Assembly (NCBI GenBank): GCA_046542305.1
Contig: JBKHBQ010000092.1
Span: forward strand, 1 to 13,280
Reading direction: 5' to 3'
Origin: JBKHBQ01 sp046542305
Lineage (GTDB): Bacteria; Bacteroidota; Bacteroidia; Bacteroidales; 4484-276
Length of the DNA stretch: 13,280 nucleotides
Shown here: in pieces, positions 1 to 7,997 of the stretch
Position numbering within the stretch: the first letter of the stretch is position 1
How the letters are laid out: the number at the start of each line of letters is the position of its first letter
Notes under the pieces: generated by a model
The model's input: only the letters and a program-made list of their open reading frames with translations
The model's database searches: none
Told to the model about the DNA's origin: nothing
Position numbers and translations under genes: made by a program

Positions 1-583
1 GATTGGGCGGAGTGCCCACAAGGGTAGCAATGCCTCCGATGGAAGCGGAATATGCCACGCTCAGCAGCAATCCGATGCTGTAGTGATGCACCTGCGATTT
101 GCCGACACTTTCCTCGAGTTTGCTGATGATGGAAATCAGGATCGGGATCATCATCATGGTGGCGGCGGTATTCGAAATCCACATCGACAGGAAGGCGGTG
201 GCCAGCATAAAACCCAGCATGATGCGCCCCGGGCTGATACCGGTGAAAAGCAGGATCTTCAGGGCGATCCGTCGGTGCAGACCCCAGCGTTGCATGGCCA
301 GCGCGATGATGAAGCCTCCCAGAAACAGAAAGATCACATGGTTGAAATAGGTTGCTGAAACATCCTGCCCGTCCATAATCCCAAGCAGCGGAAACAAAGC
401 AACAGGTAGCAATGAAGTAACTGCAAGCGGTACAATTTCGGTAATCCACCAGACCGCCATCAGCAGCGCCACGGCCAGGGTGTATCCTACCAGTTTATTG
501 TCGGGGTCGGTTTCGGTGAAAAAAATCAGAAACAGTGAAAGCAGTGGTGCAAGAATGAAGCTGATGACCGATCTGAATTTCAT
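1..583 (-). CDS. DASS/SLC13-family anion (dicarboxylate/sulfate) transporter, partial (C-terminus beyond window)
   Basis: Read on the minus strand from ATG at 583; the frame stays open for 194 codons to the window edge, so the C-terminal half or more is missing. It is a polytopic inner-membrane protein: hydrophobic stretches at about residues 6-22, 32-50, 52-69, 82-98, 121-136, 143-153 and 168-189. Family signatures seen are VWWITEIVPLAVTSLLP (44-60), the QRWGLHRRIAL segment (98-108), the Ser-Asn-Thr motif (137-139) in SNTAATMMMIP, and SIGGIATLVGTPPN at 181-194. In characterised members such as VcINDY, SNT motifs help bind Na+ and substrate carboxylate. The substrate (C4-dicarboxylate, citrate or sulfate) cannot be decided from this part. 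The gene is divergent from arcC across 146 bp. The start is favoured by the short positively charged N-terminus before helix 1. Confidence 0.93.
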   Translation of the reverse strand, partial: MKFRSVISFILAPLLSLFLIFFTETDPDNKLVGYTLAVALLMAVWWITEIVPLAVTSLLPVALFPLLGIMDGQDVSATYFNHVIFLFLGGFIIALAMQRWGLHRRIALKILLFTGISPGRIMLGFMLATAFLSMWISNTAATMMMIPILISIISKLEESVGKSQVHHYSIGLLLSVAYSASIGGIATLVGTPPN

Positions 584-694
584 AGGTAATGTTTTTGATT
601 AACAGCATTTCATGTCAGGCAACGAATTTAAGAAAATCCCTGCTTCTGTTAGGTTGCGTATGATGAAATATTCCCAAAATCCCCGGATTTTCAT

Positions 695-702
695 TAGCTT
701 TG
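695..702 (+). promoter_or_regulatory. Possible -7 box (TAGCTTTG) for arcC
   Basis: TAGCTTTG matches the Bacteroidota -7 consensus TAnnTTTG exactly and lies 27 nt before the arcC ATG, with A/T-rich DNA between. No TTTG -33 box is seen 19-21 bp upstream, so this is weak. It sits in the 146-bp divergent gap (584-729) between the DASS transporter and arcC; no matching box was found for the transporter strand. Confidence 0.3.
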
Positions 703-729
703 CCACAAAATTTAAAACACTTTTTGTTA

Positions 730-1677
730 ATGAGAAAATTAGCTGTTGTAGCATTTGGAGGAAATGCCCTGCTTCAGGGAGGGCAAAAAGGTACCATAGA
801 TGAGCAGGAACAAAACGCCTATGAAACCAGCGAAAAGCTGATGGTACTGATCAGGGAGAAGGATTATAACCTGGTGGTTACCCATGGTAACGGCCCTCAG
901 GTAGGCAATCTTTTGCTGTCGAATACTGCCGGCAATAAAATGTACGGGCTGCCCGAAATGCCGCTCGACATCTGTGTGGCTTATTCGCAGGGATTTATCG
1001 GATATGTTATCGAGCAGCAGCTCAAAAATGTGTTAATGGCCAATGATCTCGATCGCGACATCATTACCATCATCACCCAGGTGTTGGTGAATAAGGACGA
1101 TCCGGCCTTTCAGAATCCCACCAAACCCATCGGCCCGTTCTATACCAAAGAAGAAGCCGACAAAATTATGAAGGAAACCGATGCCAGGTTTGCCGAAGAC
1201 CCCAGAGGACGTGGATGGCGCAAAGTGGTTGCTTCGCCAAAACCGCTGGTGATCAACAATAAGAAATCCATCGAAAAGATCGCAAGGCAGGGAACCATTG
1301 TGGTTGCTGTTGGCGGCGGCGGTATTCCCATGTTTTATGTTGAGGAAAACAAATTGCAGGGGATCGATGCCGTTATCGATAAGGATTTAGCCTCAGCATT
1401 GCTGGCGGCACAGATCAACGCCGATAAATTATTCATCCTTACGGATGTGCCGAAGGTGTGCCTGAATTTCAATACGCCGCAGGAAAAAAGCCTCGACCGC
1501 ATCACCATTGCCGAAGCCAAACGATACCTCGACGAGGGACATTTTGCCGAAGGCAGTATGGCACCGAAAATCAGGGCAGCCATTTATTTTGTGGAACACA
1601 GCGGAAAAGACGCTATCATTACCAAAACCACAAAACTCGGTATCGACGACGGCGGCACCCGTATCGTAATGGTATAG
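730..1677 (+). CDS. arcC: Carbamate kinase (EC 2.7.2.2)
   Basis: Cytosolic amino-acid-kinase-fold enzyme that reversibly makes ATP and carbamate (which breaks down to NH3 and CO2) from carbamoyl phosphate and ADP. The length, 315 aa, is normal for the family. Motifs: GGNALLQ at 10-16 (phosphate-binding loop), THGNGPQVGN at 51-60, GRGWRKVVASP at 160-170, VAVGGGGIPM at 192-201, DKDLASALLA at 217-226, the ILTDV nucleotide-site segment near 236-240, and GSMAPKI at 275-281. The start was set at 730 rather than the in-frame ATG at 700, because family members begin directly with MxKxAVVAxGGNAL and the extra ten residues are non-homologous. Ornithine carbamoyltransferase follows 134 bp downstream, which points to a catabolic, ATP-forming role. 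All main motifs appear intact. Confidence 0.97.
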   Translation: MRKLAVVAFGGNALLQGGQKGTIDEQEQNAYETSEKLMVLIREKDYNLVVTHGNGPQVGNLLLSNTAGNKMYGLPEMPLDICVAYSQGFIGYVIEQQLKNVLMANDLDRDIITIITQVLVNKDDPAFQNPTKPIGPFYTKEEADKIMKETDARFAEDPRGRGWRKVVASPKPLVINNKKSIEKIARQGTIVVAVGGGGIPMFYVEENKLQGIDAVIDKDLASALLAAQINADKLFILTDVPKVCLNFNTPQEKSLDRITIAEAKRYLDEGHFAEGSMAPKIRAAIYFVEHSGKDAIITKTTKLGIDDGGTRIVMV

Positions 1678-1691
1678 GCTTTCCCCGACGC

Positions 1692-1762
1692 AGCTCGAAA
1701 AGGTCGTCAGTACTACCTGAGCTTTCGAATAACAAATATTCCCTCCCGCCGACGGCGTGAGG
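1692..1762. repeat. Hairpin plus GC-rich palindrome in the arcC-argF gap
   Basis: The 134-bp gap has two inverted repeats. The first pairs AGCTC (1692-1696) with GAGCT (1719-1723) and AGGT (1701-1704) with ACCT (1715-1718), with a 4-nt bulge; CGAAA/TTTCG offers an alternative outer stem. The second is a 21-bp palindrome at 1742-1762: CCTC, one mismatch, CGCCG, A, CGGCG, one mismatch, GAGG. It is far more GC-rich than the other intergenic DNA here and has no T-run, so it is not a standard terminator. It could be a REP-like dispersed repeat, an mRNA-stabilising hairpin or an operator; the sequence does not decide. Confidence 0.55.
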
Positions 1763-1811
1763 CAGGAATTGATCAATAACGTATAATAATTAACGATTAA
1801 CAAATAAACCA

Positions 1812-2813
1812 ATGGCATTTAATTTAAGAAACCGGAATTTTCTGAAGCTGCTGGATTTTACTCCGCAGGAAATTAAATTTTTGCTCGATCTTTCTGTTGA
1901 CCTGAAAAAGGCAAAATACACAGGCACCGAGCAGCAGCGTTTGAAAGGCAAAAACATCGTATTGCTGTTTGCCAAGGATTCTACACGTACACGCTGTGCT
2001 TTTGAAGTGGCAGCTCTCGACCAGGGAGCCCATGTAACCTACCTGGGACCCTCGGGATCGCAGATGGGTAAAAAAGAATCCATGAAGGACACTGCTCGTG
2101 TACTGGGCCGTATGTACGACGGGATTGAGTACCGTGGTTTCGGTCAGGACATCGTGGAAGAGCTGGGAAAATATGCAGGTGTTCCCGTGTGGAACGGACT
2201 TACCAACGAATATCATCCCACACAAATCCTTGCCGATTTTATGACCATGCAGGAACACAGCGACAAGCCCCTGCGTCAGGTATCGTTTGCTTATTTGGGC
2301 GATGCACGCAACAATATGGGTAATTCGCTCATGGTTGGCGCCGCTAAGATGGGAATGGATTTCCGCGGGGTGGCCCCCAAAGAACTGCATCCTTCACAGG
2401 AATTGATCGACCAGTGCAACGAAATCGCCAAAGCCACCGGTGCCAGGATCACCATTACCGACAGCGTGGAAGAAGGCGTGAAAGGTGTGGATTTCCTCTA
2501 TACCGATGTGTGGGTATCGATGGGTGAACCCGAACAAGAATGGGAACGTCGCATAAAAATGATGAAACCCTATCAGGTAAATAAGGAACTGCTGGAAAAA
2601 ACCGGCAATCCTGATGTGAAATTCATGCACTGCCTGCCGGCATTCCACAATCGTGAGACATCGGTAGGGGAGGAGATCTATCAAAAATTCGGCGTACCGG
2701 AAATGGAAGTTACCGAAGAAGTGTTCGAATCACCAAATTCTATTGTATTCGATCAGGCCGAAAACAGACTCCATACCATAAAAGCTGTAATGGTAGCTAC
2801 ACTTGGAAGTTAA
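1812..2813 (+). CDS. argF: Ornithine carbamoyltransferase (EC 2.1.3.3), ArcB/ArgI-like
   Basis: Cytosolic enzyme that interconverts ornithine plus carbamoyl phosphate with citrulline plus phosphate. The 333 aa length is normal for the long ArgI/ArcB type. Seen: the carbamoyl-phosphate loop STRTR (57-61), EYHPTQILAD (133-142), the ornithine-site motif D232-x3-SMGE (236-239), the catalytic FMHCLPAFHN (271-280) and a C-terminus, TEEVFESPNSIVFDQAENRLHT, typical of this family. SMGE and the HCLP context fit ornithine as substrate, not N-acetylornithine, the substrate of the anabolic carbamoyltransferase in many Bacteroidota. Being downstream of arcC suggests citrulline breakdown (an arcB role), but an anabolic role is not excluded. 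The leader before ATG is A/T-rich with no clear Shine-Dalgarno. A strong terminator follows. Confidence 0.96.
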   Translation: MAFNLRNRNFLKLLDFTPQEIKFLLDLSVDLKKAKYTGTEQQRLKGKNIVLLFAKDSTRTRCAFEVAALDQGAHVTYLGPSGSQMGKKESMKDTARVLGRMYDGIEYRGFGQDIVEELGKYAGVPVWNGLTNEYHPTQILADFMTMQEHSDKPLRQVSFAYLGDARNNMGNSLMVGAAKMGMDFRGVAPKELHPSQELIDQCNEIAKATGARITITDSVEEGVKGVDFLYTDVWVSMGEPEQEWERRIKMMKPYQVNKELLEKTGNPDVKFMHCLPAFHNRETSVGEEIYQKFGVPEMEVTEEVFESPNSIVFDQAENRLHTIKAVMVATLGS

Positions 2814-2837
2814 AAATATGATTCTTTCATAAAAATG

Positions 2838-2873
2838 AAAAGCCGGGACAACAATCTGTTCCGGCTTTTTTTT
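2838..2873 (+). terminator. Rho-independent terminator of the arcC-argF unit
   Basis: A 13-bp stem, AAAAGCCGGGACA (2838-2850), a 6-nt loop and TGTTCCGGCTTTT (2857-2869), runs into a continuous T-run to 2873, starting 24 nt after the argF stop. The single non-Watson-Crick position is G·U when read as plus-strand RNA but A/C on the other strand, so it is built for plus transcription. Confidence 0.9.
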
Positions 2874-2966
2874 GCATCCGATTTAAAGAAAAAGGTACAC
2901 AAATTTCTTCATGATGTAACGTTGCCTCCCGTTCTTAAGTGGCGCCCCCTCGCATCGGCAGGTAAA

Positions 2967-2998
2967 AAAAAACCGCACGGATCATCGTACGGTTTTTT
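2967..2998 (-). terminator. Rho-independent terminator of the minus-strand T9SS operon
   Basis: A 13-bp stem pairs 2967-2979 with 2986-2998 around a 6-nt loop; on the minus strand it ends in a run of nine U (complement of 2964-2972), 32 nt past the stop at 3031. The one imperfect pair is U·G as minus-strand RNA but C/A on plus, which matches the minus orientation. The DNA between the two terminators (2874-2966) shows nothing recognisable. Confidence 0.85.
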
Positions 2999-3030
2999 AA
3001 TTTTATGCCAGATAAATACAAGCCGGACAG

Positions 3031-4518
3031 CTATTGATTTATGATCAATTTGTTTGTGTACACATCATTTCCTTTCGCAAGCTTCACCATATAGATGCCA
3101 TTAGAAAGGTTGTTGAGCCGGATCCTGTGTTTGTTTTGTCCGGCGGAAAAGTTCAGGTTCCTGTTCAGGATTGTTTGTCCGGTAAGATCTATCAGGCTGA
3201 ACTCAACGGCTGCATTTTCTGAGGTGTTGAGTTCTATGCTGATCTCATCTTTGGCAGGATTGGGGAACAGGCTCACTTTCGCCTGGCCAAAATACTCGCC
3301 GATACCTTCCGCACCAATAGTTGTGAAGCTCCTTACCTCGCTGAAATCGCTGGTATCCACTTCGCTGATTGCTTTGATGCGCCAGTAGTACATGGTGCCG
3401 CTTTCGAGAATTTCGAGAACATTGTATAAAGGAACAATAGTATCAGCAGCTTCAATATAGTCAACAGTACCTTCCTGGAAATCTTCAGTTTGGCTGTAGT
3501 TGATCATGTATTCGGTGGTACCCAGAATCTGTTCCCAGGTGAAGGTTGGTTTAACCGATGCGCTGTCTTCTCCGTCGGCAGGTAAAAGAAGATTAACAGT
3601 TGCAGCCGTTGTAAACGACCAGCCTTCCGACCACATTGAGGTATCTGTTTCGTGACGTCCGCGTACGCGCCAGTTATAGGTGGTGCCGTAATCGAGATCC
3701 ACTGCCGGTTCGATGTAGGTTTCGGTAATGTAGGTGGTTGGTGTGGAAAAATTCGGGTTCTCGTCGATCTGATAGTCGAAACGATCGATTCCGGAACGGT
3801 CATCCCAGCGCAGGTCAACGTTCAGGTGGGTGCCCGTTGAATTGTTGTTGGGCTTCTTCAGTTCGATTGCATCAAGAACCGTAAAATTGCTCACCTCGCT
3901 CCATTCGGATTGGCCGCCGGCATGCCTTGCCCTGACGCGCCATTTGTAATTTGTGCCAAAGCGCAGGTACATCATTTGCTTTTCGTATACATCGCCCGGG
4001 GTTTCATACATGTGCATAAGCGGCGAATCGAAAGTTTCGGTGGTATCGATCTGCACGTCGAAATGTTCCACTCCGGTAATGGAGGCGCCGCTGATGCGAT
4101 CCCTCCATTTCAGCTCCACATCGGGATCCTGATCGGGTGCATTATCGTTTGGTTTGAACAGGGTGATTATTTCAAATGTTGTGAACGACCACACCGGCGA
4201 CCAGCTAGATTGATTGCCCTGGCCATCCAGCGCACGTACACGCCAGAAATACTCAAAATCAAATTTCAGGTGCTGTGTCTGGATAGCTGAGACATCAACT
4301 ATCTGATCCTCAACAATGGTATTGAATAATGAATCTTCAGCAAGCTGAACCTCATACTCAACAGCATTTACCACAGCATTCCAGTCCAGGTATACATCAG
4401 GCATCTGATTGTCGCTTCCGTTTTCGGGAGCCACTTGTTGAGGTGTGTCGATCCTTACCTGGGCTGCTATAATTGTGGCCACACATAAAATGATGGCTGT
4501 TAATAAATATCTTTTCAT
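3031..4518 (-). CDS. Exported multi-fibronectin-III-like protein with T9SS type A sorting domain
   Basis: 495 aa. Signal peptide at 1-19 (MKR, then a hydrophobic core ending AAQ). Four fibronectin-III-like beta modules lie at about 22-114, 118-214, 218-304 and 308-400. Each carries the closing signature Y-x-W-R-[VI]-[RK]-[AG] (starting near 90, 191, 281 and 378) followed by a SFTT or FTV strand. Modules 2 and 3 share an extra W-x-DR-x-SG turn. The C-terminus (about 405-495) is a type A sorting domain: VSLFPNP (415-421), a DLTGQ strand pair, and SNGIYMVKL before the final strand. It is thus predicted to cross the outer membrane by T9SS and be secreted or surface-anchored. No catalytic domain is visible; adhesion or scaffolding is an inference. 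It starts 35 nt after the propeller gene on the same strand, likely co-transcribed. Confidence 0.9.
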   Translation of the reverse strand: MKRYLLTAIILCVATIIAAQVRIDTPQQVAPENGSDNQMPDVYLDWNAVVNAVEYEVQLAEDSLFNTIVEDQIVDVSAIQTQHLKFDFEYFWRVRALDGQGNQSSWSPVWSFTTFEIITLFKPNDNAPDQDPDVELKWRDRISGASITGVEHFDVQIDTTETFDSPLMHMYETPGDVYEKQMMYLRFGTNYKWRVRARHAGGQSEWSEVSNFTVLDAIELKKPNNNSTGTHLNVDLRWDDRSGIDRFDYQIDENPNFSTPTTYITETYIEPAVDLDYGTTYNWRVRGRHETDTSMWSEGWSFTTAATVNLLLPADGEDSASVKPTFTWEQILGTTEYMINYSQTEDFQEGTVDYIEAADTIVPLYNVLEILESGTMYYWRIKAISEVDTSDFSEVRSFTTIGAEGIGEYFGQAKVSLFPNPAKDEISIELNTSENAAVEFSLIDLTGQTILNRNLNFSAGQNKHRIRLNNLSNGIYMVKLAKGNDVYTNKLIINQ

Positions 4519-4553
4519 ATGGCTAAATTTTATAATTCCTCAATTTGGTTTTT

Positions 4554-7500
4554 CTATTTTACGATGAATTTGGAGTTGAACACCTGATTTCCGGCGGTAA
4601 CCCTTACCAGGTATGCGCCACGCTGTAACGTGGAGCAGTCGAGTGAAACTTCATGGCTGCCGCTGGTCATGTTTTGTTGACGAAGGCTTTCCACCAGTTT
4701 TCCGGTAAGGCTGTAAACGTTTACAGACACCATGCTTTCGCGGCTAAGTTCGAATGCAATGGTCGCCCGACTTGTAACCGGATTCGGATAAACACTGAGT
4801 TCATCGTTCATCAAGTTCTTGTTCGAAACAACCTCTTCGATACCTACAGGCTGCCTGAAGGTTTCATCGCGCCATACACCACGCCCGTAGGTAGCAATAT
4901 AGATGTCGCGGAAATTGTCAACCGAAGGATAGGTTATCGGCGATGCATTGGGATCGCTCGCCGGAATGGTAATACCCGCTTTGTAAACAGTTTGTTGCTT
5001 GATCTGGAACACAGGGATAATTCCCATTCCTGTGTTTTCTGCTGTCCAGCTTACATTGCCCTCGGGATTTTCGGTTGTGTAAATGCCGTACTCTGTACCG
5101 AGAATGATGTAGTTGGAATTCTCCATTTCAATAACTGAAGCATAAACCGGCATCTTTGGCAGGTCGCCTGTGATATCTGTGAAATTGATCGCTGTAGCGG
5201 TATCCTGTGCATTATAGGTTTGGTAAACATAGGATTCGTTTCCGTAATTACCCAGGGTTACCACGATGTGCTCTGCATTTTGCTGGTCTACAGCTATGGA
5301 GGTGATAAACCTTCCGCTGAATCCATCGAAATTGATTTCGTCGGTTGCAATGATGCAGGTGGGGCTTTCGATGCTTGCGCGCTCTTCGTTGTAGGCAAGG
5401 GCGATATTTGCAATCCGGTAAAGCAGTCCTTCGCTGGTACCTACATACACATAGTTGGCGTCTTTCGAATAGGAAATGCAGGTGGGTGTGCCCGATATTT
5501 CGGCAATTTGCCACCAATCCGGTTCCTTGGAGAATTTCACAGCGTCTTTGGTCATCCACACTTCGTCTTCCACAGCAACAAAGAGTTTCGACTGTACAAT
5601 GTCTTTAACCCTTACCGAATCTCCATCAACCAATGAATCCTGTTGCAGAACGTAAGTGAAGGGATAGCCTGCACCCAGATCCATTCCCTTATTCTGGCTG
5701 CGAATGATCAGCGTTTCGCCCTGGTAGTAAGTTTCCTGTGCATGGAAGGTAACTGAATCCCTTGAATTTTCGCTGTTGAAATCTTCCCACAAAGCCATGG
5801 GAGTAAGGAAAAGATTACTTGTCGGGGGATTGAAGTTGAATGAAGTATTTTGTCCGCGGTCTTCCGAACGATTAATGCTTCCGGTGGAGTTGCTGTAGAT
5901 AAATGCGGTGGGTCTGATTTTCGATATCAGAACTGATCCGCCGCTGGCACCATCGATTTGTACGCCCGTTTCCGGAGTATTGCCGGTGCCGTCCACATAA
6001 TAAGTTCCGTCGCCCTGTGTTCCGGTAAGGATGTAATGCCGCGAACCCGATGTGCCCACGGTGTATGACTGGGCAATGGAGAGTTTTTTGTTGATTTGTG
6101 TATATTCAACACCCTCTGCGGTAAACACTACATGGGTAATGCCTTTGTTGGTGGCTGCCACAAGCTTGTTGTTCGATCCTGGCTGGAACGTGTAATCGTG
6201 ATGATAATATGGCATGAAATAGTCCAGGAAACTGGAGCCACCCTGGCTGATGGGACCTGAACCCCAGTTAAAATAACCACTCTGATTTGTCTTTTCACCC
6301 ATCCACATGTTGATGCTGCCTACCAGGATTTTGTATGGATCGTTGGGGAATACCGTAAGCACATTGCTGAAGCAACCCGCTCCGTTGAAGATCTCAAGTG
6401 TTAGCGATCCTCCGGGGAAAATAACCTGCCATGTGGCGCCTTTGTCTTCCGAAAGGTAAATATTATCGAGGAAACCGTATTGCTGGGTGCAAACTGCATA
6501 CACAATGTTGCCTGATGCATCCGAAGGAGCAAATGCCACGTTGGCGCGTCCGGCACTCATTGACAGCGGGCTGGGTTCGTCGATTTCATCCGGGGCCCAG
6601 TTGGTCGTCTGCTCAAACTCAACGAGGCGGCTGGCTGTATTGCCTGAGGTATCCACAGCAGTAAGTGTAGTGGTGTAGCTGCGTTCCTCCAGGCTGATCA
6701 CATACGGATTCTCCGGATTGCCGGATTTGTTAGTGAATACCAGATCATCACCCCCCGGAGCCATCATTACCAGATTGTCGAAAGTGGCGATTACTGAACC
6801 GTCGGCAGCAATATCCACATCCGTGCAATTGGGCTTATCGAACTCCAAAATATGAGTCACCTTCGATTGAGGCACTTTGTTGTAAACGGTGGTGTCAATC
6901 TCTGCACTATTGTATAAAGGCTGGTTCATGATGATGTTGTCACCAACAACTTCAAAACTGTTACACGGAACGATCGAATCGATCGAAAGGGTAACATCAT
7001 ACACCAGGCTATCAAGATAAAATTGGGTTACTTTCTGCCAGTTGGTTTCCCCGTCATCCGAATAGAACAAGCCGGTATTTGTTGCGGCATACACCCTGTC
7101 TGAAGTGGGATCGATTTTGATCTCATTGATGTAGGCCCACTCGATGGTGTCGGTCATTATGCCTGTGGAGGGAATTTCCGGTTTTGTTTCTTCGATCAGC
7201 GTAAAGGTATCGCCATCAGTCGATTTGTAGATACCCTGTCCCACCAGGCCGCCGTAATAGGTGTATTCGTCGGTACAGAAGCCTTCGCCGGTACCGGCAT
7301 AAATGGTTCCGTTTGAAGCTTGTTCAAGACAGGTGATATAAAGATTCTGATTAGCTTCGTTAATTTTATTCCAGGTAAGTCCCAGGTTGGTGGTTTTCCA
7401 TAAACCACCGGTAACACCCGCAGTGATGAGTGTTGATCCCGAAGCATCCCGGTTGTCGTAAATTACAGTCCTTGTTCTTCCCGGTGCATTGTCCGGTCCC

Positions 7501-7772
7501 ATTTCTTCCCAGTTCAAACCCAGCGCATCCCCGGATTTGTATTGCTTCTGAAGGGCCTGTTCCCTTGCCTGTATCACCTCAGCCGGGTCCACAATGCCGG
7601 TATGCTGATTGCTCCTGATTTTCGACAGATATTCAGCAGCCCGTTGTGCATCAACCTGATCCTGCGTAGAATCAACGGCAGTGCCGTTTCCTATCCACCC
7701 TGAAGCCAGGATTATGCCAGTAAACCCAAGAATGAAGATTAAAAAGCTAAAAGGTAAAAGTTTACTTTTCAT
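4554..7772 (-). CDS. Exported sortilin/BNR-type beta-propeller protein with T9SS type A sorting domain
   Basis: 1072 aa. Signal peptide at about 1-24 (MKSK, then a hydrophobic core). An N-terminal helical linker (35-85) precedes beta-propeller repeats of the VPS10/sialidase (BNR) kind: GGLWKTTNLGLTW (122-134), GIYKSTDGDTF (180-190), GLFYSDDGETNW (234-245), IYLSEDKGATW (438-448), more degenerate blades after these, then GTEYGIYTTENPEG and ATYGRGVW near the C-terminus. Between about 255 and 400 the blade pattern is interrupted by non-BNR beta sequence including a SYTTTLTAVDTSGNTASRLV segment. A type A sorting domain occupies about 975-1072 (SVYPNP at 993-998, YSLTGKLVES, RGAYLVRV). It should be exported through the T9SS. 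Sialidase catalytic residues cannot be assigned, so enzyme activity is not claimed; glycan or protein binding is the safer guess. First gene of a two-gene minus-strand unit. Confidence 0.9.
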   Translation of the reverse strand: MKSKLLPFSFLIFILGFTGIILASGWIGNGTAVDSTQDQVDAQRAAEYLSKIRSNQHTGIVDPAEVIQAREQALQKQYKSGDALGLNWEEMGPDNAPGRTRTVIYDNRDASGSTLITAGVTGGLWKTTNLGLTWNKINEANQNLYITCLEQASNGTIYAGTGEGFCTDEYTYYGGLVGQGIYKSTDGDTFTLIEETKPEIPSTGIMTDTIEWAYINEIKIDPTSDRVYAATNTGLFYSDDGETNWQKVTQFYLDSLVYDVTLSIDSIVPCNSFEVVGDNIIMNQPLYNSAEIDTTVYNKVPQSKVTHILEFDKPNCTDVDIAADGSVIATFDNLVMMAPGGDDLVFTNKSGNPENPYVISLEERSYTTTLTAVDTSGNTASRLVEFEQTTNWAPDEIDEPSPLSMSAGRANVAFAPSDASGNIVYAVCTQQYGFLDNIYLSEDKGATWQVIFPGGSLTLEIFNGAGCFSNVLTVFPNDPYKILVGSINMWMGEKTNQSGYFNWGSGPISQGGSSFLDYFMPYYHHDYTFQPGSNNKLVAATNKGITHVVFTAEGVEYTQINKKLSIAQSYTVGTSGSRHYILTGTQGDGTYYVDGTGNTPETGVQIDGASGGSVLISKIRPTAFIYSNSTGSINRSEDRGQNTSFNFNPPTSNLFLTPMALWEDFNSENSRDSVTFHAQETYYQGETLIIRSQNKGMDLGAGYPFTYVLQQDSLVDGDSVRVKDIVQSKLFVAVEDEVWMTKDAVKFSKEPDWWQIAEISGTPTCISYSKDANYVYVGTSEGLLYRIANIALAYNEERASIESPTCIIATDEINFDGFSGRFITSIAVDQQNAEHIVVTLGNYGNESYVYQTYNAQDTATAINFTDITGDLPKMPVYASVIEMENSNYIILGTEYGIYTTENPEGNVSWTAENTGMGIIPVFQIKQQTVYKAGITIPASDPNASPITYPSVDNFRDIYIATYGRGVWRDETFRQPVGIEEVVSNKNLMNDELSVYPNPVTSRATIAFELSRESMVSVNVYSLTGKLVESLRQQNMTSGSHEVSLDCSTLQRGAYLVRVTAGNQVFNSKFIVK

Positions 7773-7928
7773 GTTATTTTAATTTGATTAGTATAATTTT
7801 TTTGATGTTACAATGTGATTAATGATTACCATAAAAAAGGAGTAGGAAATGATACTGCCAGTCCGTTTTGAATGAAAACCATAAATTTCAGTTATTTGTC
7901 TTTTTTTTTTGATGCTATCAAATTAAGC

Positions 7929-7955
7929 AAAAATACCTGTGCTACGGGTATTTTT
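7929..7955. repeat. Stem-loop ending in five T
   Basis: AAAAATACCTG (7929-7939) pairs with CGGGTATTTTT (7945-7955) around a 5-nt loop: 11 bp with one U·G pair when read as plus-strand RNA (A/C on minus). It resembles a weak terminator, but no plus-strand gene ends upstream. Confidence 0.5.
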
Positions 7956-7960
7956 CAACG

Positions 7961-7997
7961 CGAAATCAGTTTACGGCAAATCGAAATCAGTTTACGG
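7961..7997. repeat. Tandem 16-bp direct repeat, 21-bp period
   Basis: CGAAATCAGTTTACGG occurs at 7961-7976 and identically at 7982-7997. The 21-bp period is two helical turns, so both copies would face the same side of the DNA, as expected of paired operator sites. A third, imperfect inverted copy (GCGAAA-AG-TCAGT-C-TTACG on the minus strand) lies at 8016-8034. Confidence 0.7.

Noticed and set aside
700..729. Upstream in-frame ATG of arcC adding ten residues
   Set aside because: Carbamate kinases begin at the second Met (MRKLAVVAFGG); the added stretch overlaps the putative -7 box and is not family-like.
1824..2390. Minus-strand 188-codon open frame opposite ornithine carbamoyltransferase
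   Set aside because: Composition and lack of motifs mark it as a shadow of a highly conserved enzyme gene.
2955..2967. 13-mer TCGGCAGGTAAAA shared with 3575-3587
   Set aside because: About one such 13-base match is expected by chance in a window of this size, and one copy lies inside a coding sequence.
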